This document shows positions 32,001 through 39,489 of a stretch of DNA of 64,000 nucleotides, in pieces. The notes below the pieces were generated by a model. It made no database searches and was not told the origin of the DNA. It saw nothing but the letters and a program-made list of their open reading frames with translations. The DNA is from Lachnospiraceae bacterium. GTDB lineage: Bacteria > Bacillota > Clostridia > Lachnospirales > Lachnospiraceae. Each line of letters opens with the position of its first letter. The first letter of the stretch is position 1. The translations under genes were made by a program, and so were the position numbers. The stretch lies in contig JAILQX010000021.1 of the NCBI GenBank assembly GCA_024698705.1, forward strand, positions 62,001 through 126,000. Reading direction: 5' to 3'.

Positions 32001-32426
32001 AGCGAAGAGGATATTAAAAAGAAGGTATACGAGAGCTTAAGAACGAAGGGTATCGTCAGTGATGACATGGATGTGGTTGAAGCACTTGCCGGCGTAAAGG
32101 AAGGAAAAAGCGATGTCATACCGGTAAATATCAAAAACGGTGCATTTGCAAGAGGTTCGTCGGTGCTTAACAGGGAAGATATCGAGCTTTTGTGCAAATA
32201 TGCCGAATACAAGCTTCGCAGCATAGGCAATGATATCATCACGGGAAAGATAACAAAGAATCCCGTGGAAGAAGATAACGGGAAAAAGACTTCGTGCACA
32301 TACTGCGAATACAGGGATGTATGCGGATTTGAGCAACGACTTGACGGATATTCGATGAAGAAGATAGTAAAAGAAGAAGATGATGTCATCATGGATAAGA
32401 TAAGAAAAGAGCTTGAGGAAGATTAG
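29037..32426 (+). CDS. addB: ATP-dependent helicase/nuclease subunit AddB
   Basis: 1129 residues. N-terminal Walker A-like GAGGTGKSTYIYETI; helicase-like core in the middle; C-terminal RecB-type nuclease with VVDYKTG. The iron-sulfur cluster cysteines of AddB are present: one in RFAGCAYSYFLRYGL and three in CTYCEYRDVCGF. With AddA it resects double-strand breaks for homologous recombination. Its start lies directly after the second HD-GYP stop, and addA follows by 4 nt. Confidence 0.95.
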   Translation: MGLQLILGAGGTGKSTYIYETITKEASVRKDKRYFVIVPDQFTMQTQADMVSLSKGGGIMNIDVLSFSRLAHRIFEETNCENKTVLDDTGKSLVLRKIAGDIADRIPYISGNMKRAGFIHEVKSSVSEFMQYDLSPKEVGMLADYSEGKGALKAKLTDLTVIYEQFLKFLGDRYITNEGSMGLLARMLDSSELIAGSVVVFDGFTGFTPIQLKVLGRLMKLCEEIYITLTLERPGSGSSNGDLFTLTAKSMDALVKTAKEAGIEVKEPIYLEHVHRFEGKADLAHLERHIFRYPMAVYDGLCERISLYEAKDIEDEVTHLAIDIGNLTRNGAEYREIAVVTGNMPEYENHINRIFRYFSIPTYIDKTRAIVLNPFVEYTESLLALVNKNFEPDSVVRFLRSGLGGFDEEKVDVFENYLLKKGMRGSRYREFWPADDETVEQINEIREAILAAVEPLLEAGIRQGKSLPASVFVKALYACYTSGQVYEGLEIYRKRFEEEADFTREKEYSQIYRLSMGLLEQVYGLLGEENITLDDFSQILEAGFEEITVGTIPQSVDRVIVGDMERSRLKPVKYLFFIGVNDGAIPKNNSSCSIISDMEREFLAGMKDIELAPTPRQKMYIQRFYLYNNLVKPSEKLYISYSLINNDGESARPAYIVHTLKDMFSQLKTGRKGTDRLADIYNVSDLKSLLCDLMRDYAAGANNSGLIVSAIDSLFSLGEDGHRAWMEAMIENSFFTYKDDRLKGIIAGILYGENMLAGVSRMERFAGCAYSYFLRYGLSLKERERYGIDNRNTGTLLHLVLQGYADHADKNGLKWYEIDEETSEKIIDATIENVLSDNNIFLENSTNGYILTHLKKTLLRAVDTLSYQLKAGKFDIAGTEIPFTRYRSIDEINEAYDKQEKMQVEGRIDRIDTCETDDRLYVKVVDYKTGTKDFSLINFYHGLQLQLVVYLDESMKKAEKTHKDKEIVPAALLYYRVGDGTVDAESSDSEEDIKKKVYESLRTKGIVSDDMDVVEALAGVKEGKSDVIPVNIKNGAFARGSSVLNREDIELLCKYAEYKLRSIGNDIITGKITKNPVEEDNGKKTSCTYCEYRDVCGFEQRLDGYSMKKIVKEEDDVIMDKIRKELEED

Positions 32427-32430
32427 CTTT

Positions 32431-35400
32431 ATGGGCGATATAAGACGTTCAACCGAACAACTTAAGGCAATAAACACTAGAGGTTGCAATCTGCTGGTCT
32501 CCGCAGCGGCGGGAAGCGGTAAGACAACCGTGCTCGTTGACCGTATCATTAAGAAGATCACGGAAGAAAACGTGGATATCGACAGGATACTTGTGCTCAC
32601 ATTTACAAATGCGGCAGCAGCCCAGATGAGAGAAAAGATCGAAAGGAAGATCACGGATCTTCTGAGTGCAGATCCGTCGAATGAAAGGCTTATAAAGCAA
32701 TCCGTACTCATCCACAATGCACAGATCACAACGATCCACAGCTTCTGTCTGTTCCTTATGCGCAACAACTTTGCCGATATCGATCTGGATCCGTCGTTCA
32801 GAGTTGCCGAAGAAGGCGAGATAAAGCTTATCGAAGGACGGATCGCGGATGAACTTATAGAAGACAGCCTCACGGAAGGCGGGGATTTTCTTCTGGTGGC
32901 GGACAGATTCGTGCAGGGAAGCAGTACTGCGGGGCTTAAGGACATCATCCTTAAATTGTATGAGGAATGCCGAAATGCGCCTTATATAGAAGAATACATA
33001 GCTGAAAGAAGACAGGATTACGCCTGTGATCCGTCCGGGGATATAAACAGTATGCCGTGGGTCAGATATCTTTTGGAGCAGACACGGGTAGTGCTGGACG
33101 AGGCCGTAAAGCTGACCAAAGCCAACCTGGATCAGTGTATGGAGCCGGGAGGAGCTTATATATACGAAGACAATTTGCGAAGCGATATGTCTGCTATAAC
33201 GGTCGGTATGCAATGTAAAACATACGAAGAATTCGCAGATTTTTTTGAAAATCTCCAATATACGAGACTGAGCACAAAAAAAGCACCCGATATCGATGAT
33301 GAAGCAAAAAACGTGGCTAGGGCTCACAGGGATAGCGTGAAAAAAATGCTCTCCGGATACAAGGATAAGTTCTATGCTAAAAAAACAGATGATATCATTA
33401 GTATCATGAAGAAAAATGACAGGATCGTCAATATCCTGATGGACACGCTCGAGAAGTATGATGAAAGGCTGACGGAAGAGAAAAAACAGCGCAAGATCAT
33501 TGATTTTGGGGACATGGAGCACTATGCCCTTAAGATACTTACGAAGAAGGAAGATGGCAGATGGGTACCTACCGAAGCGGCAGGACAGTACAGTGAGTTC
33601 TATGATGAGATAATGGTGGATGAGTATCAGGATTCCAACAGGACTCAGGAGAAAATACTGGATGCCATATCGGGTAAAATTAATTCAAAATTTAATAAAT
33701 TCATGGTCGGAGACGTAAAGCAGAGTATTTACAGTTTCAGAAGAGCATGTCCCGATATCTTTATGGAAAAATACAGGACCTATAAAGACGATAAGAACCA
33801 AATAGTGGATCTTTCGGCCAATTACAGAAGCCGTGATGAGGTAGTGGATACCGTAAATCACGTATTTGAGAGGATTATGTCCTCGGATCTTGGGATGGTG
33901 GATTATGACAGCAACGCGAGATTATACAGAAAAGCTGAGTACCCGGAAACAGAGGGTAACCGCACAGAACTGCTGTTATTGAACACGAACAGTCCCGAAT
34001 ACAACAGGCGTGAGCAGGAAGCCATGATGATCGTAGCAAGGATAAAGATGCTCATAGCGGATAAATTTGAGGTATATGACAAAGAACTCAAAATAATGCG
34101 CCCCTGCAACTATCGCGATATAGTCATTCTGTTACGCACCAATAAGGACTGGGATGAAGACTTCAAGAGGATATTTGAACTTAACGGGATACCCTGTTAT
34201 ATAGCATCTAAAAAGGGATATTTTGCTTCAACGGAGATAAGAGAACTGCTCTCACTTTTGAGTGTACTGGACAATCCGCGCAATGATATAGCACTCTTCG
34301 GTGTCCTAAAGAGTATATTCGGAGGCTTTGATGAGAACGAGCTGTCCGTTATGCATATGAACGGCAGAAAGCTTCTTTACGACAATCTGAAGGAAGTGGC
34401 GTCATTTGAGAAGCCGGCGGAACAGGTGACCGGTGAGATGATCCAAAAGAGCCGGAGATTCATGGATCTTTTGAAAAAATGGCGGGCAAAAAAGACCTAT
34501 ACACCGATACATGAGCTTATCACGGACATCACCGAGGAATCCGGATACATGTATCATATCCTCTCGTTGCCCTTTGGAGAGCAGCGGGCGGCAAATGTAC
34601 GTATGCTCATAGAAAAGGCAAGAAAATACGAGCAGGGCTCATTTAAAGGGTTATATCACTTTGTGCACTATATAGAGGAGATCAGAAGCTACGAAGTGGA
34701 TTACGGCGAAGCGGTCATGACCGATGAGAATTCAGATGTAGTGAGGATCATGAGCATACATAAATCCAAAGGTCTGGAATATCCTATTTGTTTCGTATCC
34801 GGCATAGCCAAGGGGTACAATTTCATGGATACAAACTCGAGTTTCCTGATCGACAGGGATATGGGGATAGGCCTGGATCTGGTGGAAAACAATATAAGGA
34901 TAAAAGATATCCGTAAGCTCGTGCTTTCGGCTCATATGAGACGTGAGATCATCGCCGAAGAGATGAGGATACTCTATGTTGCCATGACCAGGGCCGAAGA
35001 GAAGCTTATATTCACGGCTGCCGGAGATAATATAGAAGCAGATAAGGATGCCATCGCAGAAAAGACAAAGCTGTATGGAGATAAGGTCTTACCCTACAGT
35101 TTCAGGCTGGATGCCACGTCTTATTTTAAGATCATAGCCGGATGTCTCAATAATAACACATGCATTGATACGTTCGTTTATGAGCTTGAGGAACTGAAGG
35201 GCGAAGATATAAGGGAAAGTGTGGACAAAGAGCGAAGAAAACGGGTGATATTGGATAAAATATCCCGTAAAACAAGCGAAAATGCGGATGCCGGAGTGGT
35301 TGAGAGGATAGGATACAGATATCCGGACAGGATGGCATCATTATACATAAAGACATCTGTGTCAGAATTGAAGATCTCGGCCATAGAAGAGAAGCTTGCA

Positions 35401-36033
35401 AACAATGAACTGGAAGATATCCCGGCGGAATTTTTCACGGAGCATGAGCATGAGGCATACATTCCGGAATTTGCAAGAAGTGAAACCGGAGTTAAAGGAA
35501 CAGCTGTCGGCTCGGCATATCACAGAGTCATGGAGCTCTTCGAGTTCGATAAATGCGTGGATTTTGAGTCTCTTGACCAATCAAGTCAACATAATAAAGT
35601 AGATGCCGTTATTGAAAATGAGATCTCTTCGGGTAAAATTGACAGGGATATCGCAGAACTTGTTGACATAGAAAAGATACTGTTATTTATGAGATCGGAT
35701 CTGGGCCGCAGGATGTGCCTGGCTGCACGCCGGAATGAACTGCATCTCGAGGAGCCGTTTGTACTTTCGATAAGCGCCGACAGACTTAAGCCGGAATTTC
35801 CTTCCGATGAGAATGTACTTATTCAGGGGATCATAGATGCATTTTTTATCGAAGACGGTGAGATAGTACTCATGGATTACAAGACTGACCGTGTTAAAGA
35901 TGAACATGAACTCATCGAGAGATATGAGTTGCAGCTTGATTATTATGAGGAAGCATTGCGAAGGATCACGGGCTGCCCTGTTAAAGAAAAACTGATATAT
36001 TCATTTTCACTGAATAAGACAATTTCATGTTGA
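32431..36033 (+). CDS. addA: ATP-dependent helicase/nuclease subunit AddA
   Basis: 1200 residues from ATG 32431, 4 nt after the addB stop; a TTG at 32413 inside addB is possible but less likely. UvrD-like helicase: Walker A VSAAAGSGKTTVLV, TFTNAAAAQMREKI, motif II MVDEYQDSNRTQ, GDVKQSIYSFRRA, SIHKSKGLEYPICF, YVAMTRAEEKLI. The C-terminal nuclease has LMDYKTDRV and YELQLDYYEEAL. It forms the 3'-5' motor and one nuclease of AddAB. The stop codon overlaps the -35 box of the riboswitch transcript. Confidence 0.96.
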   Translation: MGDIRRSTEQLKAINTRGCNLLVSAAAGSGKTTVLVDRIIKKITEENVDIDRILVLTFTNAAAAQMREKIERKITDLLSADPSNERLIKQSVLIHNAQITTIHSFCLFLMRNNFADIDLDPSFRVAEEGEIKLIEGRIADELIEDSLTEGGDFLLVADRFVQGSSTAGLKDIILKLYEECRNAPYIEEYIAERRQDYACDPSGDINSMPWVRYLLEQTRVVLDEAVKLTKANLDQCMEPGGAYIYEDNLRSDMSAITVGMQCKTYEEFADFFENLQYTRLSTKKAPDIDDEAKNVARAHRDSVKKMLSGYKDKFYAKKTDDIISIMKKNDRIVNILMDTLEKYDERLTEEKKQRKIIDFGDMEHYALKILTKKEDGRWVPTEAAGQYSEFYDEIMVDEYQDSNRTQEKILDAISGKINSKFNKFMVGDVKQSIYSFRRACPDIFMEKYRTYKDDKNQIVDLSANYRSRDEVVDTVNHVFERIMSSDLGMVDYDSNARLYRKAEYPETEGNRTELLLLNTNSPEYNRREQEAMMIVARIKMLIADKFEVYDKELKIMRPCNYRDIVILLRTNKDWDEDFKRIFELNGIPCYIASKKGYFASTEIRELLSLLSVLDNPRNDIALFGVLKSIFGGFDENELSVMHMNGRKLLYDNLKEVASFEKPAEQVTGEMIQKSRRFMDLLKKWRAKKTYTPIHELITDITEESGYMYHILSLPFGEQRAANVRMLIEKARKYEQGSFKGLYHFVHYIEEIRSYEVDYGEAVMTDENSDVVRIMSIHKSKGLEYPICFVSGIAKGYNFMDTNSSFLIDRDMGIGLDLVENNIRIKDIRKLVLSAHMRREIIAEEMRILYVAMTRAEEKLIFTAAGDNIEADKDAIAEKTKLYGDKVLPYSFRLDATSYFKIIAGCLNNNTCIDTFVYELEELKGEDIRESVDKERRKRVILDKISRKTSENADAGVVERIGYRYPDRMASLYIKTSVSELKISAIEEKLANNELEDIPAEFFTEHEHEAYIPEFARSETGVKGTAVGSAYHRVMELFEFDKCVDFESLDQSSQHNKVDAVIENEISSGKIDRDIAELVDIEKILLFMRSDLGRRMCLAARRNELHLEEPFVLSISADRLKPEFPSDENVLIQGIIDAFFIEDGEIVLMDYKTDRVKDEHELIERYELQLDYYEEALRRITGCPVKEKLIYSFSLNKTISC

Positions 36034-36058
36034 CATGTGATCCGGGCAGCGATATACT
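36030..36058 (+). promoter_or_regulatory. Promoter of the thiT riboswitch transcript
   Basis: TTGACA (36030-36035), 17-nt spacer, TATACT (36053-36058). The -35 box overlaps the addA stop codon. Transcription should start near 36065, just before the aptamer. Confidence 0.8.
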
Positions 36059-36074
36059 TTGTTTCGTTAAATTA

Positions 36075-36217
36075 ATAAAGAGCTAGGGGAGCTTTAGCTG
36101 AGACAGCCGCTTTGGCGGCCGGACCCTCAACACTTGAACCGGGTAATACCGGCGTAAGGAAGCAGTATATCGCATTATGCGATGAGTTCCCCTCCTTGAG
36201 TAACAGGAGGTTTTTTT
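36075..36217 (+). ncRNA. TPP riboswitch with terminator expression platform
   Basis: Conserved thi-box segments in order: AGGGGAGC (36085-36092), GCTGAGA (36097-36103), a P3 hairpin, GGACCCT, CTTGAACCGGGTAATACC and GGCGTAAGGA. The expression platform holds a TCGCA / TGCGA hairpin (36170-36182) and a terminator CCTCCT / AGGAGG with seven T (36191-36217). The right arm of that terminator is the thiT ribosome site. The aptamer segment 36085-36092 can pair over 8 bp with 36186-36193, which would break the terminator, a plausible ligand-free antiterminator. Thiamine pyrophosphate should therefore switch thiT off. Confidence 0.95.
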
Positions 36218-36898
36218 ATGTTTGTAACAGAGTATGTCAATGAATGGGATGAAGTCACATATCTTCCCACAACCTTAAGCAAGGTGATCTTATCCGTGCT
36301 TATCGTAGTTCTTCTTGCAGTTGCGGTCATTATATCGATGAAGCGTCTGAAGGTTAAGCCTTCGGTCAAGCTTACGACAAAGCAGTTGGCGTTCTGTGCC
36401 ATGGCCATAGCGATCGGCACTATTCTTTCCAATGTAAAACTGTTCCATTTTCCCACAGGAGGTTCGATCACGTTGCTTTCAATGCTTGTTATATGCCTGC
36501 CGGGCTTCTTTTTCGGACTGGTACCCGGAATACTTGCGGGAGTGGCTTACGGCATATTGCAGCTGATAATCGATCCTTATGTGCTTTTTCCCGCACAGCT
36601 TATAGTTGATTATATTCTGGCATTTGGTGCACTGGGATTGTCGGGCATATTTGCCGAAGCCAAGAACGGACTGGTAAAAGGATATATCGCGGGAGTTCTG
36701 GGAAGATTTGTATTTGCGGTCATCTCCGGATGGATATTCTTCGGTTCTTACGCATGGGAAGGCTGGGGAGCTCTTCCGTATTCGCTTGCCTACAATGCCA
36801 TCTATATATTTGCCGAAGCGGCGATCACGATCGTGATCCTACTGCTTCCGCCCGTTAAAAAGGGTCTGACTTATATAAAGAAACTTGCATCGGAATAA
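36218..36898 (+). CDS. thiT: Thiamine-specific ECF transporter S component
   Basis: 226 residues with about seven membrane segments. ThiT hallmarks: FCAMAIAIGTILSNVKLF, FPTGGSITLLSML, ISGWIFFGSYAWEGW. It captures thiamine and needs a shared EcfAA'T module encoded elsewhere. The protein is longer than usual ThiT because of an extra N-terminal hydrophobic segment (about residues 18-42). The start codon is 7 nt behind AGGAGG, which the upstream riboswitch terminator sequesters. Confidence 0.93.
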   Translation: MFVTEYVNEWDEVTYLPTTLSKVILSVLIVVLLAVAVIISMKRLKVKPSVKLTTKQLAFCAMAIAIGTILSNVKLFHFPTGGSITLLSMLVICLPGFFFGLVPGILAGVAYGILQLIIDPYVLFPAQLIVDYILAFGALGLSGIFAEAKNGLVKGYIAGVLGRFVFAVISGWIFFGSYAWEGWGALPYSLAYNAIYIFAEAAITIVILLLPPVKKGLTYIKKLASE

Positions 36899-36912
36899 AG
36901 TATTTGTATAAT
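36885..36912 (+). promoter_or_regulatory. Promoter giving a possibly leaderless mRNA
   Basis: TTGCAT (36885-36890), 16-nt spacer, TATAAT (36907-36912). The start codon of the following gene is at 36920, where transcription itself should begin, and no ribosome site is present. Confidence 0.5.
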
Positions 36913-36919
36913 TAGATAT

Positions 36920-37768
36920 ATGAAAAGTATGTTTGAACCGATCAACAAAAGAATAAAGAGCCTTCCGGCGGATAACAAAAGTTCTTTGATGAGATCGGTG
37001 GACATCATAGCACCGGTGTTTGTGTATTATTTTCTGTCTATGTTTGCGACATACGGAGCCGCATATCTTGTGAAACTCGGAGAACCGGAGTCGTCGCTGT
37101 TTGTGGCGCAGCCCGTGATGAGTGCCGCAATAATAAGGATAACGGCAGTTATAATTGCGGTTCTTCCGTTGATACCGTTGTTTATGGGTGAAAACCCGAT
37201 CGTGGCGCAGAAGGGCGAAAAGCCGCTTTACATCCTGCTTACGGTGCTTCTGGCAGTTGCACTTGCCATGTTTCTCAACATGCTTTTTTATAAGACAGGA
37301 TTTTCAACATCCAGCGAGACATTCGAGGGAACGGCAGCCAGGCAACTGTCGCTCCCTGTCGGGCTGGGTGTTTTTGTATACGGTATCATAACACCCATTA
37401 CCGAGGAAATAGTATACAGGGGTGTAGTCTACAACCGGGTAAGAAGATATTTTAATCTTCCTATGGCACTTATTTTTTCTTCCCTGCTGTTCGGTATAGC
37501 ACACGGAAACAGGGTACAGCTGGTGTATGGCTTTTTGATGGGTGTAGTGATCGGATATATATATGAAAGATTCGGATCTTTTATATATCCGATGATATTT
37601 CACTGTGCGGCTAATACGGCTGTATACATAGTAATGACGGATGAAAGACTGAAAGAGATCATAACCGGAAATGCGGGATTTGTGATAAGCGGGATCTGTG
37701 CCGCCACTGTATCTGTCCTTATAGCTGCAATGAAGCGGAAAGACCCGAAGACTGTCGCGGAAGCATAG
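36920..37768 (+). CDS. CPBP-family intramembrane metalloprotease
   Basis: 282 residues, seven or eight membrane segments. The three ABI/CPBP motifs are present: TEEIVYRGVVYNRVRR (EExxxR), LLFGIAHGNRVQ (FxxxH) and HCAANTAVY (HxxxN/B). These place the catalytic glutamates and histidines within the membrane. Homologues include CAAX-type proteases and bacteriocin self-immunity proteins. The start has no visible ribosome site and sits at the expected transcription start, so leaderless translation is possible. It is 21 nt after thiT. Confidence 0.9.
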   Translation: MKSMFEPINKRIKSLPADNKSSLMRSVDIIAPVFVYYFLSMFATYGAAYLVKLGEPESSLFVAQPVMSAAIIRITAVIIAVLPLIPLFMGENPIVAQKGEKPLYILLTVLLAVALAMFLNMLFYKTGFSTSSETFEGTAARQLSLPVGLGVFVYGIITPITEEIVYRGVVYNRVRRYFNLPMALIFSSLLFGIAHGNRVQLVYGFLMGVVIGYIYERFGSFIYPMIFHCAANTAVYIVMTDERLKEIITGNAGFVISGICAATVSVLIAAMKRKDPKTVAEA

Positions 37769-37788
37769 TGCGCAATATACGGTTTTTA

Positions 37789-37817
37789 TTGACATGAGTC
37801 TCCCATGGTGGTAATTT
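37789..37817 (+). promoter_or_regulatory. Promoter of asnA
   Basis: TTGACA (37789-37794), 17-nt spacer, TAATTT (37812-37817). Transcription should start near 37824, giving a leader of about 105 nt. Confidence 0.6.
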
Positions 37818-37823
37818 TATGTA

Positions 37824-37876
37824 GTATTTTTGGCGTTGCAGGTATGTGCTGCAATCCGTGTTAAACCCCAAAATAC
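37824..37876 (+). promoter_or_regulatory. Structured leader of asnA
   Basis: Outer stem GTATTTTTGG / CCAAAATAC (37824-37833 with 37868-37876, one bulge) encloses an inner stem GTTGCAG / CTGCAAT (37835-37841 with 37849-37855, 7-nt loop). A 12-nt unpaired stretch is left on the 3' side. The structure begins exactly at the predicted transcript start. It is not a T-box; it may protect the 5' end or be a small regulatory element. Confidence 0.45.
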
Positions 37877-37898
37877 ATTATCATTTCACAGCATAAAT

Positions 37899-37914
37899 CT
37901 AATCATGATTTAAG
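37899..37914. repeat. TCATGA palindrome, third copy
   Basis: CTAATCATGATTTAAG, close to the palindromes at 7746 and 8250, 15 nt upstream of the asnA start codon. Confidence 0.4.
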
Positions 37915-37928
37915 AAAGAGAGGATAGC

Positions 37929-38939
37929 ATGAGTTCTTTTATTGTACCGGAAGGCTACAGATCACAGCTCGGACTTTATGATACTCAGAAAGCGATCAAG
38001 ACCGTTAAGGATTTCTTCCAGAATCTCCTCGCGGAGGAACTGGATCTTCTGAGAGTATCGGCACCATTATTTGTTTTACCGGAATCGGGGCTCAATGACA
38101 ATCTCAACGGCGTTGAAAGACCTGTAAAATTCGGTATCAGGGAGCAGAGCGACAAGGAAGCCGAGATAGTACACAGTCTGGCAAAGTGGAAGAGATATGC
38201 TCTCAAAAAATATGATTTCTATGTAGGAAAAGGCCTTTATACCGATATGTCAGCCATAAGAAGAGATGAGGATACGGATAACGTACATTCCATTTATGTG
38301 GATCAGTGGGACTGGGAAAAGGTCATCAATAAAGAAGACAGGACGGTTGAGACATTAAAGAAAGTTGTTACCGCTGTCTATGATGTTCTCAGAAAGACCG
38401 AAAAATACATGTCTATCCGATATGACTATATCCATGAGATATTGCCGGAAGATATATACTTTATAACAACACAGGAACTTTTGGACAGATATCCGGACAA
38501 GACGGCCAAGGAGCGTGAATACCTTATCTGCAAGGAAAAAGGTGCTGTCTGTCTTATGAAGATAGGTGATCTGTTAAGTAACGGTGAGAAGCATGACGGC
38601 AGGGCTCCGGACTATGATGACTGGGAACTCAATGCGGATATTCTGGTATATTATCCCGTACTTGATTCGGCTCTTGAGCTTTCAAGCATGGGTATAAGAG
38701 TTGACGAGGACTCTCTTGTAAGTCAGCTTGAGAAGGCCGGATGTACGGAAAGAGCAGAGTTGCCGTTCCAGAAAGCCATAATAGACAGACAACTGCCTTA
38801 TACTATAGGAGGAGGCATAGGGCAGAGCAGGATCTGTATGTTTTTCTTAAGGAAAGCACACATCGGAGAGGTCCAGTGTTCAATATGGCCCGAAGAAACA
38901 CTCAAAACAGCTGAGAAATACGGTATTTCTCTGTTATAG
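37929..38939 (+). CDS. asnA: Aspartate-ammonia ligase
   Basis: 336 residues, the usual AsnA size. Class II synthetase-like fold motifs: FVLPESGLNDNLNGVERPV, KWKRYALKKY, YTDMSAIRRDEDTDNVHSIYVDQWDWEKVI, and the C-terminal YTIGGGIGQSRICMFFLRK. It makes asparagine from aspartate, ammonia and ATP in the cytoplasm. The start follows AGAGAGGATAGC. A structured leader and a palindrome upstream suggest dedicated control. Confidence 0.97.
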   Translation: MSSFIVPEGYRSQLGLYDTQKAIKTVKDFFQNLLAEELDLLRVSAPLFVLPESGLNDNLNGVERPVKFGIREQSDKEAEIVHSLAKWKRYALKKYDFYVGKGLYTDMSAIRRDEDTDNVHSIYVDQWDWEKVINKEDRTVETLKKVVTAVYDVLRKTEKYMSIRYDYIHEILPEDIYFITTQELLDRYPDKTAKEREYLICKEKGAVCLMKIGDLLSNGEKHDGRAPDYDDWELNADILVYYPVLDSALELSSMGIRVDEDSLVSQLEKAGCTERAELPFQKAIIDRQLPYTIGGGIGQSRICMFFLRKAHIGEVQCSIWPEETLKTAEKYGISLL

Positions 38940-39142
38940 AGCCTGCGGATATCAGTTATGTTAATCGCCAAAATCACAATATTTATGGCTTTTATATGAC
39001 AAATTATCTACATTTTGTATAATTACATATTGACACTTAAAGTATATAATCTTACAAAAGATGTATAAGCGTACGCTTTTTTACAATTGTAATTGATTAA
39101 TGTATTGTCTTTTCAGACATGACCGGAAATGAGGTGATTAAT
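38940..39142. other. Intergenic region before the HPr-like gene
   Basis: AT-rich, no gene. A possible promoter is ATGACA (38996-39001), 16 nt, TATAAT (39018-39023), leaving a leader of about 110 nt. AAGCGTACGCTT (39067-39078) is a perfect palindrome followed by T, perhaps an operator or weak pause site. Confidence 0.4.
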
Positions 39143-39370
39143 ATGGATTACAAGATCAAGCTACGTCCCGCAGAGGTAAAGGGGTTTGTTGAAGCGGCAT
39201 CAAAGAGTGACTGTTACATTGACGTTTACACCAATAATCACAATATCGTGGACGCCAAATCTATCCTTGGAGTACTTGGATTGGATCTGACACACAGCCT
39301 TACGGTTAAGGTACATGGTTATGATGAAGTTTTTGAACATTTCATCAGAAGATTTGCAGTCGCATGCTAG
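39143..39370 (+). CDS. HPr-like protein lacking the phosphorylatable histidine (Crh-like)
   Basis: 75 residues from the ATG at 39143, preceded by GAGGTG. The fold pattern of HPr is clear: RPAEVKGFVEAASKSD, then AKSILGVLGLDL. At the His15 position, IHARPA of HPr is replaced by IKLRPA, so the phosphotransfer residue is Lys. The regulatory serine is kept (AKSILGV, S40). Bacillus Crh has the same combination and acts only as a co-repressor with CcpA after Ser phosphorylation. A regulatory role fits better than sugar transport. A GH13 enzyme gene follows. Confidence 0.8.
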   Translation: MDYKIKLRPAEVKGFVEAASKSDCYIDVYTNNHNIVDAKSILGVLGLDLTHSLTVKVHGYDEVFEHFIRRFAVAC

Positions 39371-39387
39371 TTAAAGTCAAATTGGGA

Positions 39388-39418
39388 AGCACACTGATTT
39401 TTGATCAGTGTGCTTTTT
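39388..39418 (+). terminator. Terminator after the HPr-like gene
   Basis: AGCACACTGAT / ATCAGTGTGCT, 11-bp perfect stem with a TTTTG loop, then TTTTT. Confidence 0.92.
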
Positions 39419-39433
39419 AGTTTCGTCAGGATT

Positions 39434-39442
39434 TGTTATAAT
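39434..39442 (+). promoter_or_regulatory. Extended -10 promoter of the GH13 gene
   Basis: TGTTATAAT, the same extended -10 as at 26623, 48 nt before the start codon; no clear -35 box. Confidence 0.6.
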
Positions 39443-39489
39443 ATATACAATGATCACTGCGGATAGGACCGTAAAAAAGGAGTATATAT

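Noticed and set aside
32037-32948. Minus-strand frame of 303 codons across the addB/addA junction
   Set aside because: Shadow of the two genes on the plus strand; Ser-rich composition typical of reverse reading.
32449-33522. Minus-strand frame of 357 codons inside addA
   Set aside because: It is the reverse of a strongly supported helicase gene, has no family motifs and no ribosome site.
36049-36173. 10-bp extension of riboswitch P1 (36049-36058 with 36164-36173)
   Set aside because: The left strand is the -10 region of the promoter and would not be transcribed, so the perfect match is probably chance.
37769-37928. T-box leader upstream of asnA
   Set aside because: No T-box sequence, specifier loop or terminator pair is present; the leader is too short.
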